This document shows, in pieces, positions 23,134 through 36,440 of a stretch of DNA of 64,000 bases. The position numbers were made by a program, and so were the translations under genes. The notes under the pieces are model-generated. The model searched no databases and was not told the DNA's origin. It saw only the letters and a program-made list of their open reading frames with translations. The stretch is from contig OZ005606.1 in assembly GCA_963930655.1 (NCBI GenBank), forward strand, positions 20,996,001 through 21,060,000, given 5' to 3'. Source of the stretch: Myrica gale (Eukaryota; Streptophyta; Magnoliopsida; Fagales; Myricaceae). Numbering within the stretch: position 1 is the stretch's first letter; each line of letters starts with the position of its first letter.

Positions 23134-26100
23134 TTAAACCTGTTTTAACTTCCCAAGATGCTCCAACAATGAAGTAGCCTTCCGTTTGGCCCTCTCGGTG
23201 CCACTCTTGGCAAGCTCCGTCAAGGGTATCAGAGCACCAAGCCTACTTATGCAGGCAAGATTCTCAGTGTCTCTCTTGCACAGGGCGAGCAGAATTGCAG
23301 CCACATTTTCTTTGTTGCGGGGTTGGCCTGTTCGCAAAAGATCAATTAAAACCGGAATAGTGCTCGCCTTTACGATTGCAGCCTTTGCCTCTTGGTGGCC
23401 AGCAAGAACGGAAAAAATAGTTAGAGCTTCACCAAACATCCCATTGCTTGAATCTGTCAGCATCTTCAATAAAGCTGTGATGATCCCTGCCCGCACGGCC
23501 CTGCCCTTGTTCCCCTGATAAATGCATAAATTGAACAATGCTGTAGCAGCATCTTTCTTCCCTCTAGAGCTCCCATTTTGGAGCAATTCAACCAAAGCAG
23601 GGATTGCACCCGATGCACCTATTATTATTTTGTTCTCATCTGCCAAAGCCAAGCTGAAAATGGTTGCTGCTGCATTCTCTCGTGCTTCCATGCTTCCATT
23701 TCTGAGCACTTGGACAATTGAAGGAACAGCTCCGGCAAGCATTATGAGTCCCTTGTTGTTCTCATATATAGAGAGGTTGAGAATGGAAGTAACTGCATTT
23801 TCTTGTGTTAACACATCTGCTGCTGTTAAAAGATTGACCAGGACCGGAATGGCTCCAGATTCTGCTAATAGTACTCTGTTATCCGTGCTTCTTTTGGATA
23901 GTGATCTGATTTCAGCTGCAGCTGCTCTACGTTCCTCAGTGGACCGGCTAGAGAGCTTCCGGACTAGAGCTTGAATAACTACTACGTCCCCACTAACATC
24001 GCGAAATGATCCATCAGTCCTTCTCAGTTTCCCATTTGTTAGTCTAGTTGGCTGCTCAATATTGTGGTTAATACACCACTGAGCAATTAGACTTCTCAAA
24101 ACATAGTTCGGGGTGAGTGTAAAGTTTTCAAGCTTCTGCTGAGTTTTTGGACATGTTGCATTCCCAAAATCTATCCATCGCTGTATGTAAGCTCTCTCAT
24201 ACGTCTGCAGAATCAAGAGAAAGATATATCAAAAGGGAGGTGTAAGAAAGATATATGAGTTTTATCATCTCAGGCAATCTCTTCTAGAATAACATATATT
24301 TAAATGGCGTGAGGTGAATCATACCTGTCCTGTGGCCACAATAACTGGATCCTTCATGAGTTCCAAGGATATAGGGCAAAGAAAATCTTCAGGAATTACA
24401 ACTGGATCGGGCTTCTTGATTTCCTCTAAACTGTTGGGGATCATATTGTTGTGTCCCTCAGAATCAGCACCAGCATCATCATCATTTGCTAGATAGGCCT
24501 CAGAAGGATCAGCAGAGTTTGTGAGCCTTTTGAATGATGATGAAGGAGGAGAAGGAGGAGGAGTAAAATTGGGCAGATTTGCATATCTTTTTGAACCGTT
24601 ACCAGGAATCACATCCTGCTTTGAGGGAACTAAATTGTCAATACCACCCCTGTTCTGAATATGCAAACTTTCAATTATCCTGTCACCCTGTTGCCCCAGA
24701 TTGATTTCTCCATCCAGCAGCTGGGCTAATGCTTGAGATAACATTTCAGACTTCAAAGGCCCGTATCTTTCTGTGGCTCTTCTCAGCTGTGATCTCAGCA
24801 GTTCCACCTAGTAAAAGGAAAAATATGAAGCGCAAGTCCAGAGGATAAGGAAGCATCATAGATTTTCAACTCCTACCTGTTCTTGAACTTCCTCCGAGAT
24901 GTCAAATTGATCATATGGTATGCTGCTTAATGCTTTCTCCAATTTCCATGTCACACATTGGAATTGGGTGGCAATTCTCCTGGCAGCTCCATCCTTAAAA
25001 ATCAAGATATACCAAATTTCAGAGAGGTTACCTATACATTCTTTTAAGGATGTACATAACAACAACATAGTCTTAGCAAGAGTAAAGCTTAATTTCTGTG
25101 AAGCATTCCTTTTTCCAATTACAACTACCAGCTGTACGAAAAGTAAGCTTCACATTATTAGCACTGTGACCCAGAATCAGCATACAGGTATGCATTTATC
25201 TATGTGTGTTTGTATCTGTTGACCTGCAGACAGTAGCTGGCTAGAGATTTCATGTTATCTAGCTTAACCCCACAGGACCAAGAACTGCAGCGTGAGTAGA
25301 TGTGAGCAAATAGACAACAATTTTCTCCTAGAATTTTGAAAATATTCGAAAGAAACTACACGTTCCTTTTTTTTTTTGCACTCTTCAAATTGAGGGCAAA
25401 CACAATCAATTTTCTTTTAGTCCAGCTTGCTAATCCATAACCCAGTCGCTAAATGATTCTTCCACAAAATACGAGATAACTACTTCAAACAACAGTCAGA
25501 ATTGGGATATTCGCTGGTTCATTCGGTTATGATCTATAAAGTCCGAAAACATCATCTTTTACAAAAATGATAACAGGTACAGCAACAATTTTGGAAGCAG
25601 AGATCAGAATATGCAATTTTGCAAATCCACTTTTCTCAATCAATTTTTTTTTTTTTCCGATTGGATAGTACTGAATCAATGACAATACCACCAACCAAGG
25701 CTACAAGTGTTTTTTTTCCCCCTTACAGCATAGCATATATGCAGATATGCCTACGAGAACAAGTAATTTCGACGGAAATTAACATAAATGCTTCGTCTGG
25801 TCGTCGAGAAATGTAGAGAAAGAAAACGAAGAGAAATTCAAAACGCGAGATTCCACATTTACCAAACTCAAATAGATATTTTCAAAAAATAAAAGGGAAC
25901 GGAAAAGTTTAGTCAAAAAAACCAGTAAGAAGATGAAACTCACGGAAGAGCTACTGGAACGGAAGTTTCCAGCGCGCGACAAAAGACGATGGGCAGCCCG
26001 GAGGGCCACCACCAGATCGGCCGACCAGGAAGAAGAGGAAGAAGAAGCAGAAGCGTCCAACTTCGAAAAGTGGCTGCTGCCGAAGTCCCTGATTTCTTCT

Positions 26101-26261
26101 CCCAAATGCTTGAGCAGCGCGATCCGACGGACGAGATCGGTGCAGTCCTTCCTGAACAGCAACAACGATAAGGAAGCGTCGCCTTCGGCAATGCCGGAGG
26201 CGGGGGGCCCGGCAAGCACGACGTCGCACACGAGGTCGAGGAGTACGCCGCCGCCGTCCAT
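23134..26261 (-). CDS. PUB14: U-box domain E3 ubiquitin-protein ligase with ARM repeats (PUB12/13/14 group)
   Basis: Four exons on the minus strand: 26261-25944, 24993-24877, 24807-24325 and 24204-23134. All have GT-AG borders and join in frame to 662 residues, close to the 630-660 typical of Arabidopsis PUB13/14. The start is the ATG at 26261 (MDGGGVLLDLVCDVV). Domains are an N-terminal UND helical region (residues 1 to about 240), the U-box at about 284-360 (IPEDFLCPISLELMKDPVIVATGQ, YIQRWIDFG, CPKTQQKL, TLTPNYVLRSLIAQWC), and about six armadillo repeats to the end (GAIPVLVNLL, GAVPSIVQVL, GAIPALVELL). The U-box recruits E2 enzymes and the ARM repeats bind targets. Relatives ubiquitinate immune receptors and affect cell death and flowering. 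Intron 1 is nearly 1 kb. The first exon is GC-rich, unlike its surroundings. Confidence 0.95.
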
Positions 26262-26885
26262 ATCGTTCACGTGCGGCTCAGGTGACTGGACCGAGCAAGA
26301 TCAACAAGACGCTCCAAGGCTTCGAGTTTCAGAGAGTCTGGACAGGTACCAGCACGTTCGACTCTGGTTAATAAGGTTATATTGGCTGTCTTACACAGTC
26401 ACTCTTATGGGCCTCCATGTGGATTTTCACTTTTAAAAAAAGAAAAGAAAAAAGAAAAACAAAAGGATTTTGAAGGGAGAAAAAAAAAAGGCTGGAAGGA
26501 AAGCGAGATTCTCGGGGTTACGAGGACAATAAAACAAAAAAATACAGTTGGATTTGAGAATCTTATGAATTGTATTACAACTAACGAATTATTTATCTTA
26601 TCATTCTTTATTTTGTTATCCCCTTTTTTACTTTTATAATAACCCAAGAGGAAAGATGATATTAATAATATTACTTGTTGCCTGTGGGGGAGTCTGGAAC
26701 GGTAAGTCGTTTGACGGACTGTAAAGCCACAGAGGATAATTTTATTCCCCGTTGAAAATTATCCACACCACGTCAAATCATTAGCGGCGTCGTTACCTTC
26801 CAACGACTTTACTCCACGTCAAACCAAATGAATCGACGATTGTTTGCGTGATTTTTATTGGAAAGGAGCCTGGTTTCTGAGTTGC
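26262..26885. other. 5' flank of the PUB14-like gene
   Basis: This is the presumed promoter of the minus-strand PUB gene. It is A/T-rich with no recognised ORF and ends at the hAT-like insertion. Confidence 0.4.
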
Positions 26886-26893
26886 TGGGATTA

Positions 26894-27606
26894 GGGTTGT
26901 TCACCGGTACAGGCAACCGCTCTCCGCTTAGTAGCGGAGGCGGTGCCGGTGGCCATTTTCACCAAAAACCGGTGAAAATGGCGGTGGCGGTGAAACCGCC
27001 CACCGCCAGAACCGTTTTTTATTTTTTTATTTTTTTTTCATTTATTTTATATAAAACGACGACGTTTCAACGTCGTCGTTTTGAGGGGCCCCGAAACCCT
27101 AAAAGTTTCGAGGCCCCTCTCCCTTCCCATTTTCGAAGAAGCACTGAAGCAGACGGCAGCCCCCTCCCCCCGCGTTTCACCCTGGCCTCCAGCCGCCTGC
27201 TCCTCCCAGACCCGCTGCAAGACGCTTCAGCCTCCCCTCAGCCACCGTGGCTCCGCCGTCCTCTCGCTATTTGCCTCTCTCTTTTTCTTTCTCTCTGTTT
27301 CTCTCTCTCTATAGTTTTGTTGCGATTTGGAATGTTTGCGATTTTTTTTGGGTTTGTGGATTTGGTTGACATTTGTGATGATTTGGTTGTGATGGTTGTG
27401 ATGGTTGCGATTTGGGTTGAGATTTGTGAATTTGTTGTGATCTGATTTTTTTTTTGTGATTTTTGCGATCTGGGTGCAGGTGGCGGTAACCGCTACCGCC
27501 ACCGTCGAAACTACCACCGTTAGGGGCCGGTTTCGTCCCTTAACGGTGGCGGGGGCGGTGGCGGTGGAGGGCATAACCGCCACCGCCACCGCTTATGCAC
27601 AGCCCT
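26894..27606. mobile_element. hAT-like element, 8-bp target duplication TGGGATTA, with possible captured gene leader
   Basis: TGGGATTA flanks the element at 26886-26893 and 27607-27614. The left end GGGTTGTTCACCGG and right end TATGCACAGCCCT form imperfect inverted repeats similar to the element at 61308-62658. Both ends carry arrays of GGCGGTG / CACCGCC modules. The middle (about 27050-27480) looks foreign: a palindrome around AACGACGACGTTTCAACG, a GC-rich leader-like part, a CT-rich stretch and a TTGTGATGGTTG-type repeat. No transposase is present. Confidence 0.8.
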
Positions 27607-27649
27607 TGGGATTAAACATTAATTTGGAATTATCTTTTTTTTAAAAAAT

Positions 27650-27910
27650 AATTTATATTAGGATTTAAATGCATCTCACGCTCATGTGGCATTTGTGGAG
27701 CCAGAGAACACATGGTATCATCTTATTAGTGCTGCCGTATTCATTTTTACCACGTCAGCATTTATCGTTAAGTCTTCAGACGGCAAATAGACGGAAGGGC
27801 ATATACTGGACTTTAGTTTTACCTCAAGGGTATATAAATGACTTTGTTTATCATAGGAATATATCTGTAATTCGCACATACTATAAAGACATAAGATGCA
27901 TTTAAGCCTT
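27650..27910. mobile_element. Diverged MITE related to the 6.2-kb palindrome
   Basis: It shares with 6197-6419 the segments GACGGAAGGGCATAT (versus AACGGAAGGGCATAT), AATGACTTTGTTTA, and ends of the TTAAATGCAT type. It is less symmetric and has gained an unrelated block on the left. It sits immediately beside the hAT-like element. Confidence 0.6.
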
Positions 27911-29974
27911 ATATTAATTCGTTATTTTACAGGGCAATGACAGTAATGCAACCAACAAAACGAAACCGCACGCTTCAAGAGCGACACTATCATTTTTATT
28001 TCTTTTTAGTTCGATTTCAGTTATAAATTATGAGGAGACAAAGCCTAGTTCAGATTAAAGATGGTCCTGAGAAAATTGCACTTCTATGCTCTCTCTCTCT
28101 CTCTTTTTGTTTTTGTTTTTCCTTTTTAGTTACGAAATAGTTGTGTTTTGATGTCTTTTAGGTATTTAGTTATGTTAAACGACCTTACCAAAATATTTGC
28201 CAGATAACAGCTAGGCGAAACATTGTTAGATACCATGAATTACTCCGGGTTATAGGCCAGGTCAGTGTCGGCTGTTTCTTTCCGCCTTGCTTCGCTTTTT
28301 ACGCGAAATCTGAAGCGACGACAACCTGTTCTCCAATCCACAACGCTGTTGGACGACCTGGACAAAAATGAACTCTCTAAAAGTAAGACCAGATAGATCA
28401 CCGCCCAAATGATTTGCCCAGCATTATAAGGAGATCAAGGAAGGATTGAGACCAAAGCGTTAATGAGGCAAGTCCGAACACGCCAAGGTTGAGTAGGGTT
28501 CTTCACGTACATTAATCTCAGTTATCTATTTGGATATTCCATCTGAATTAATCCATTTGGATGGAATCCTACTGCTTATACATTCATGAGAACATTAAAT
28601 ATCATCGAAGAATAATAAGAACGAAAAAAAGGCACAGCCATTATTTAGAGTAAATATACTGGGAATTAATTGACCTCAACTTTAAATGGAACCATGAATT
28701 TTCAATTGCATCAGGGTTTAATTATATAGGACAAAACCTTTTCACCTGAATGCCAAGTAATATATTTTTGTGCAAAACCTCAAAAAGAACGTAAGTCTAC
28801 ATTAGACTTTTATTGTCTGTTTCTACAAGAATAAGCTGTTTAATTTGCAAGCGTATTTTTATGTCAAAATACCACAAACAGTTCGGAAGTAGTTGATTAA
28901 TTCAAGATCAATTTAGAACTATTAGGTGGGTGGGTATTCGTGCAATTGAATATATCAAAACCGTATCAGCTTATGATCTTCTAGGAACGAGTCATGGATG
29001 CATGCACTTAGCCTGCTTAAACGTTTGTCGTTCCATGGTAAAATTTATTAATTTCTTGTTTCTCTCCCTCATTTAATTTTGTTGTTCATTTTCTCCTCTT
29101 TCAGTTGTTTGTTTATGCTGTTTCTCCTGGTTTTTTAGTTGAACGTGCACCCAAAACATTTTTTTCATTTCTTTTTTGAGCTTCTTCTTTTCCATTTTAT
29201 TCTTTCTAGGCCCTTTTTCTTCTTTTTTAAGTCAATCGTGCACCCCATTATGAGCGCAGTCCAGGGAATCCAAGACGAAAGATAATATTCTTTAAGTAAC
29301 CATTTTGATCATCTGGCCTGAATCTGCCCAAGTTTGTCTTACACCATATTATATCACTTTGTACAGCTAGCTAATATATCTGCCCCAAGTATTGCATATG
29401 CTTTTCCGATCTTCATACATTATTACCAAACAAAATCGAATTTCTGTTGCGGCCTTTATTATTTTTTTAATATAGAATTTGGAGCATACATAACTAGTCT
29501 ATACTCTTGATAATTATTTTTCCAGCAGCATATCTAGATTTGAAACTTCAGTATCTGCTGTCGCATCTAGCTCTACCTTCCCCGAGTTGGGAGACATGGC
29601 CTGATGGCCACCGTTGAATAATTAGGTTCCTATCAAGCATGGATGGGTAAAAAAAATAACTTTCACCTGTTACCTCTGCATGCTTGTCTTCAACAATTAA
29701 GTGCTGCATAATGTATGATCTGACAAATTTCGTATATACACCAACGTGAGATCCACTTTTTTTTTCTTCTGTTTTGTATGTTTCTTTTTGTTAATATTTA
29801 TACTCGGAGAATCATGAGACTGATGAGAGGATTGGAAAAACAAAAAAAAAATAAAGAAAATAAATGTCAAAGATGGTCAGTTGTGTTGGGATTAGTCGTA
29901 CATCGATTGTGAAAAGAGTTGGTGGTCAATTTATAAGTATGAAGAAAAATCTCACCTCTTGAACTAGTTCATAT
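27911..29974. other. Gene-free AT-rich region with a retroelement LTR scrap at its right edge
   Basis: No gene is seen. At about 29884-29960 the text TGTTGGGATTAG ... AGAGTTGGTGGTCAATTTATAAG resembles a common plant LTR segment in plus orientation. It is probably a remnant abutting the copia element. Confidence 0.45.
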
Positions 29975-31265
29975 ATGCCGCCACGTCAAATCAGAGGTCT
30001 CGATTCCAATTACAATTGCGGATTCGATTCCCTACCTGACACAGGAATTCAGGAATATACAAATCTCAAGTTGCTTTACAATCAAATCCAAAGCTCCAGC
30101 AATTCAGAACAGCAACTCAGATGCGTTGCCTCCCAAGGGATTTCTCCAATAGGTTATGATGGTCAACCCCTTGAATATAACAGTTATATTTATAAGACTT
30201 GGAAAATCCTAGAGAGAGCATGAGACATAGGATCCTTAGGGTCTCATATTCAAGCCGTAATATTAAACTAAAAAACTCTTCTTCTAATAAAATTAGGGCT
30301 TCTACTAATTACAATCAAGTACATCAACATATTGTAATTGACCCCTAAAATTCGAGATTAATGTAAACATGCCTCTTTACATACAATTAATTCCTTCCAC
30401 CAAACTATATTTCATATGAGATATTAGGACTAGATTAATTATTTGGTTATCGAGGGCACATAATTCTAACAATTTCTCACTTGCCCTCAAAATAAAAAAT
30501 ACCACAGTGTCCCTATCTCATGTAAACTTTGATTTCTTAGTTCACAACTCAGTTGGACCACCAAACAATTTTGAAATATATATAATATACTTTTATGTAT
30601 TCATAAAATAATTTTGTAAAACACACCGGCCGGATTTCTTTTGGTCCAACTTTGATATGAACACTGACTGAATATACTGTCTCTCCAAGAGACTGGTGGA
30701 TTACTTGTTGAACATTCATATAACTCATCTATCATGCACACAACCCAACATGTATGTATATAGTCCTGAATGGACATTACCGGTTTACAACGTCAAAGTA
30801 TGTGTACATAATACATAAATAAATACAAACCTCTCAGGTTTAAGGTCATACTTAATCGGATCATGTTCAGTGTATGTACTTGTTACATTACACTCACTTG
30901 TCTGCTTAAGGTCATACTTCAATGATGGAATCAATCATTCTCCGCACAACAAGTGTAGACTTTATGACACAAAAGTTTAGAACAATTTCATGCTTACAAG
31001 GAACTGAAAAATCATTATTCACTACCTTTGATTCATTAATCTCTAGCATGATTTTTCTACAATGTTACCTGAACAAATTTACATACATAACATCTCATGT
31101 TACGTATAAACCCATAACAACAATAATATATGTGAAAACAAATAAACATTTTATTATCAAATAATAAAGGAAAAACAAAATTTCAAACTCAATCATACAT
31201 ATATTTCAAACTCATATCCTTAATATGTTTTTCAAACACTTTCTAAGATAAAGGATTTGTAAATG

Positions 31266-32672
31266 GATCAGCTAAATTATCAGCTGATGCAACCTTCACC
31301 ATTGTAACATCATCTCTGGATATGATATCACATATTGGGTGAAAACGACGTTATATGTGCTTTGTCCTTTGATGAGACCTTGGTTCCACTGCCTGTGCAA
31401 TTGCACCATTGTTATCGCGGTACAAGAAAATAGGCGCCCCAATTGAAGGGACAACTTCAACTTCTTAAATGAACTTGCGAATCTACACAGCTTCCTTTGC
31501 AGTTTCACTTGCATCAACATATTTGTCTCAGTTGTAGAATCAACAGTAGTACTTTGCTGGGAACTTCTCCAACTGAATGCTCATTTGCCAAGAATGAGCA
31601 TAAATCCAAACGTTGATCTTCTATCATCAATGTGTGATTGAAAATCCGAATCTGTATATCTCTGGAATATCAGATCCTCACTGTCATACACTAAGAAATA
31701 GTGTTTTGTATTTCTCAAATACCTGAGGATATGTTCACTGCTGACCAATGTTCTGGACCTAGATTGGATTGGTATCTATTCACAATGATAACTGCGTGAC
31801 TGATATCAAGTCTAGTACAAAGCATAACATACATGAGACTCCCTACAGCCGAAGCATAATTGCAGTTACTCATCTTCTCTATTTCTTCAGGTGTTTTTGG
31901 ACACATATGCTTAGAGAGATGAATTTCATGTCTAAAGGGTATAAACTTTTTCTTAGAATTTACCATGCTAATCTAGCCAATATCCTGTCAATTAATTGAC
32001 TTGTGAGAGACCCAATAATCTCTTCTTTCGATCTCTAACACTTTGATCCCAAGTATGTATGACGCTTCCCCAAGGTCTTTCATTGAAAATTGTTTAGACA
32101 AACACATTTTCACAGATGACAAAGCCCCTACATCATTCTCAATGAGTACTATGTCATCCACGTAAAGAACCAAAAAGGTGATAGCATTCTCACTAACCTT
32201 CTTGTAGACACAAGGTTCATCCATGTTTTAAGAGAAACCAAATATTTTGATTAACTCATCAAAACGGATGTTCCAACAATTTGATGCTTGTTTTAGGTCA
32301 TAAATGAATTTATCCAATTTGCACACTTTTTATTCATTTTCCCGAGATATGAAACCTTCTGACTGGTCCATATAAATGTCTTCATAGATGTACCCATTCA
32401 AGAATGTGGTTTTCACATTCATCTGTCATATCTCATAATCATAATGGACTTTAGCATGGCTACCGGTGAAAAGTTTCCTCATAATCAATACCAACCTTTT
32501 GAATATACCCTTTCGCCACCAGCCTAGCTTTAAAGGTCTCTACCTTTTTCGTTGGTCTAAGTTTCCTTTTGTAAACCCATTTGCAACCTATAGGCTTAAT
32601 GTCTTCTGGTTTGTCTACCAAGATCCATACCTTATTGGAATACATGGAGTCCATCTCTGATTCCATGACCAC
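31266..32672 (-). pseudogene. Copia reverse transcriptase / RNase H remnant
   Basis: The minus strand gives, in broken frames, WVYKRKLRPTKKVETFKARLVAKGY, then LVLYVDDIVLI (the YVDD catalytic motif) and MKDLGEASYILGIKV. These are followed by the connection segment NCNYASAVGSLMYVMLCTRLDISHAV and a decayed RNase H part near 31296-31520. Stops separate the blocks. Confidence 0.88.
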
Positions 32673-32717
32673 ATGTCAATGCTTAGCATTTTTGTCTTTC
32701 ATAGCCTCTGTATAATC

Positions 32718-34027
32718 TTAAGGATCAATCTCCAGTCTCTCAGATTTCATTTGATAAATATCATTTAACAAATTGAATTTTACTAGAGGTCTTATAATCC
32801 TTTTACTACGACGAGGCTCCTGTGTCTCAACAGGTTCAGTTTGATCAGTGGAAATAATCACTTGATCCTCATTGTTCTCATTTTGCTCAATTAGTGTACT
32901 ATCTCTTTGCTCATCAAGAGTAACTCTACTCTCAATTTCTTTCAAACTATAATCATCTTCAAGAAAAGTAGCATTCTTGCTAACAAACACTTTGTTTCCA
33001 TTGTGATTATAGAAGTAGAAACCAATAGTCATTTTGGGATAGCCTGCAAATAGACATCTATCAATCCTTGATCCCAGCTTATCCACATTAAACCTTTTAA
33101 CATGAGATGGATAACCCAATATCTTAAAATGATTAAGACTTGGCTTCTTGCCAGTCCATAACTCATATGGGGTATTAGAAACTAATTTTGTAGGGATCTT
33201 GTTTAACAAGTAAACAACGGTCTCCAAAGCATGTCCCCAAAATGATATGAGCAATTCAGATATGGTCATCATGGAACGAATCATATCCAATAGGGTTCTA
33301 TTCCTTCTCTCTGCAACACCATTGTGTTGTGGTGTGTCTAGCGGTCTGAGTTGAGATATTATTCCATGATTTTAAGATAAATTTTAAAATCATCCAAGAG
33401 GTATTCGCCTCCCCTATCGGAGCGAATCATTTTAATGGAATTTTCAATCTGTTTCTCAACTTCATTGTGGAATTCTTTAAATTTTTCAAAAGATTCTGAT
33501 TTATACTTCATCAAGTATAGATAATCATACCTGGAATAATCATCAATGAAAGTAATAAAATAAGAGAAACCTCCTCTTGCCATGTGGTTGAAGGGACCAT
33601 AAACATCAATATGTATTAATCATAATACTTATGTGGCTCTTATTCCATTTCCTGTACAATGGTTTTTGATCATTTTTCCTTGTAAAGAGTGCTCACAAAT
33701 TGGATAAGGCTCAATTTTCAAAAATTGCAATGGCTCATCCTTTACCAATCCATTGATCCTATCAATATTGACATGACCAAGTCTTAGATGCCACAAGTAG
33801 GTTGGATTAACATCCATTTTCTTCTTAAGGGATAACACACTAGAATCATCATTCTCAACATTATTCAAAAACTTATCAACATTCAAAAGATAAAGATCAT
33901 CATAAATAATTCCAGAAGCAACAAATTTATTTTGAAACTTTATAACCAGTTTGGAATTGAAAAGAAATGAATATTCAGATAAAAAAGTTTGAAACTGAAA
34001 TAAAATTTCTATGAACTTCTGGAACAT
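32718..34027 (-). pseudogene. Copia integrase remnant
   Basis: It reads the pre-integrase zinc region (LWHLRLGHVNIDRI ... ICEHSLQGK), the catalytic core (FITFIDDYSRYDYLYLMK ... IRSDRGGEYLLDDFK) and the C-terminal region (YELWTGKKPSLNHFKILG, CLFAGYPK). Stops and frameshifts near 33300 and 33600 break the frame. Confidence 0.88.
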
Positions 34028-34099
34028 AAAGACAGCCTTCTAGAATCACAATTCTATTATTAGATCATTCTAAACTAAAAAATCCGATGACGGTCGTTG

Positions 34100-35090
34100 C
34101 AACAGTTGCACTCGTCCCCATCTTAAGGATCAGCTCCCTTCATGGAGCCTTCTGGTCTCCTTGAACCCCTGCAACATATTGCAGATGTGAGATGTAGAAC
34201 CAGAATCCACACACCATGAATTAAATGGACCATCCATTAAATTCAATTCAATTACAAACATATTAGACACTCATTTTAGAAGGTTTGCCCTTTTTAAGAG
34301 AAGCTAAGTAAACTCAGCAGTTTCTCTTCCAGTTACCGGGTTTGCCGCAATGAAAACAATTTCCTTTGCCTTTGTTCTTGTCACCTCCTCTGTTTCCTTG
34401 TCCACCTTGGACATTCTTAACTGCTTAAGACCCTATATTAATTTGTTTTTAATTTCTTAAACTAAGGTTTCAGTTTCATAGGGGCATTAGATTTCTCTGT
34501 GACCATCACAGTAGGTTTGTCCTTCTTGATGAGATCTTGAGCTGACTGCAACATAATGAACAACTCTGACAATGTCACAATCATCTTGTTCATATTGTAA
34601 TTAAGGACAAACTGATTGAAAGAATGACATCAACTTTTGTGTCATTATCCATCTCAGCTCCCAAAAAGTCCTGTTCGTTGATGAAAGAAATCATCTTCAA
34701 GACATGATCCCGAACTGGGCTCCTTTCCACCATTTTGGTGGACATCATATTCTTCATAGCAGTCTGCCTAGCAAATCTGCTATGCTCTCCAAACATTTCT
34801 TGGAGATACAACATAATGTCTGCAGCCGTAGCCACGTCATTACAATCTTTCTACAAAACATTTAAGATTGAGGACATAATATAACACTTTGTCATTTTAT
34901 CATCATCATGCCACTTGTTAAGGACTTTATTTTCTTCCATAGTGGCATTGTCCAGGGCAAGCTCAGGTGTCTTAGAGGTTAGAACATAACCGATCTTATC
35001 GTTTGAGAGAACAATTATATGATTTATCTTCCAATCAACATAATTCGGTCATGTTAACTGATTGTCATCCATAATCCTAGCCAAAGGATT
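34100..35090 (-). pseudogene. Copia gag remnant
   Basis: LYLQEMFGEHSRFARQTAMKN and RDHVLKMISFINEQDFLGAEMD match the plant copia gag (UBN2-type) region. A zinc-knuckle-like FHCGK piece lies near 34350 and a protease-linked segment near 34200. The N-terminal part upstream of 34835 is in another frame. Confidence 0.75.
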
Positions 35091-35709
35091 AAAATTCATT
35101 TTGAATTTGCAAAATACTTCACACATGTATTTCCATTATATTCTGGTTTTTGAATTACTAATGGTATCACCCATTCGAATAATAAACAAATATATCAAAT
35201 ATATCACAATAATGAAAAATATAACATTTACATTTATGACATTCTAAATGGGTATCAACAACCTCTACCTTACATGCAACAACAATTCCATTTTGGTAAT
35301 CATTGTACATATCTTGTAAAGGCGAAATAGCTACTATTCATCAAAAGTTACATCATATGTAAAATATTTGTGAATCTCGATTTTCTTTTGGCTTACCTAA
35401 ATAAATACATCTTATACTATTTTAGTACTTGCTTTTATTTGGTTTGTGCATTCCATATTCATGTGAGTTTATGTCACTATTTTAGTAGACACTCTCACTA
35501 GATGTAGACACTTATATTCCTAAGAAAGAATATAAGAAATAAATAAGAAAATTTTACAAAATTAAAATCGATCTTATCCATTTTGGCTTCAACCAATTTT
35601 AATCAATTAAAACTCATATTTATTAATAATAGAGACCATAATAAAAATTACAATAATTAATCCTATTTAACACCTAAAATTGGAAGAAAAATTCCATTTT
35701 TTTTAAATT

Positions 35710-35780
35710 CCGGTCAAACCGGGCAAGTCAACGGGCAACCGGTCAAACCGGGCAAGTCAACGGGCAACCGGTCAAACCGG
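35710..35780. repeat. 29-bp tandem repeat in the copia leader
   Basis: The unit CCGGTCAAACCGGGCAAGTC... is repeated 2.4 times (35710-35738, 35739-35767, 35768-35780). It lies between the gag remnant and the primer site, in the element's leader. Confidence 0.85.
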
Positions 35781-36440
35781 TCTGATCCGTTGACCCACTA
35801 GTGCGGGTCCAACTTGTACCACATAGATGGTCCGGGTCAAACCCAGACTTGGGATGGGCTACGGGCCCAGGTCCAACTCGTGGTCCTAGCCCATACGGGC
35901 TGCCATGTCCCGAATCTCATCCAACCATGGGCTACCCAATTGGATTAAAATCCAGGTGCGACAACCCATTATGTCGTCGGCCACAACATTTTGGAGGAAA
36001 AACTCTTTCTCTTTCGTATAAACATGTTATCACAAAAACCTTAGACAATACAACAAATAACATGTTATTCATTCATAATTGAATTAAATCAATACGAAAA
36101 AGTTCAAACATATCACATACGCATAAACAAAGAAACAATAAATCAAATTTTAAAAAAAAAAAAATTCGCGCTATTCAAATATTGCGCGAACAATAACCGA
36201 AAAAGGTTTATGATTTTGACTCTTAATAAAAAATTAGCAAGGTCCATATAATCCAACAATTGTAATCATATGAACCTGGCTCCAATACCACTGATAGTTT
36301 ATGCGGAATTAAACTAAAGCAAACAACATATTTTCAACAAAACATCAATCAGGATTATAATTACAATTGGGGATTCGATTCCCTACGTGACACTGGAATT
36401 CAGGAATCTATAAACCTCAAGTCGCTTTACGAAGTAAACT

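Larger units (their letters stand above)
29975..36440 (-). mobile_element. Decayed Ty1/copia LTR retrotransposon
   Basis: Minus-strand order is gag, integrase, reverse transcriptase, RNase H, as in copia elements. A primer binding site complementary to initiator tRNA-Met lies at 36272-36290 (minus: TGGTATTGGAGCCAGG). A related segment occurs at about 29990-30110 and about 36345-36430 (GGATTCGATTCCCTAC...TGACAC...GGAATTCAGGAAT), the remains of the two LTRs. The left LTR ends near 30471 beside a GAGGGCAAGTGAGAAA polypurine-like tract (minus). The right LTR is truncated. Many stops and frameshifts show that it is inactive. Borders are approximate. Confidence 0.85.

Noticed and set aside
35801..36082. 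Plus-strand ORF rich in Pro/Gly
   Set aside because: Lies inside the antisense copia leader next to its tandem repeat; chance frame in GC-rich DNA.
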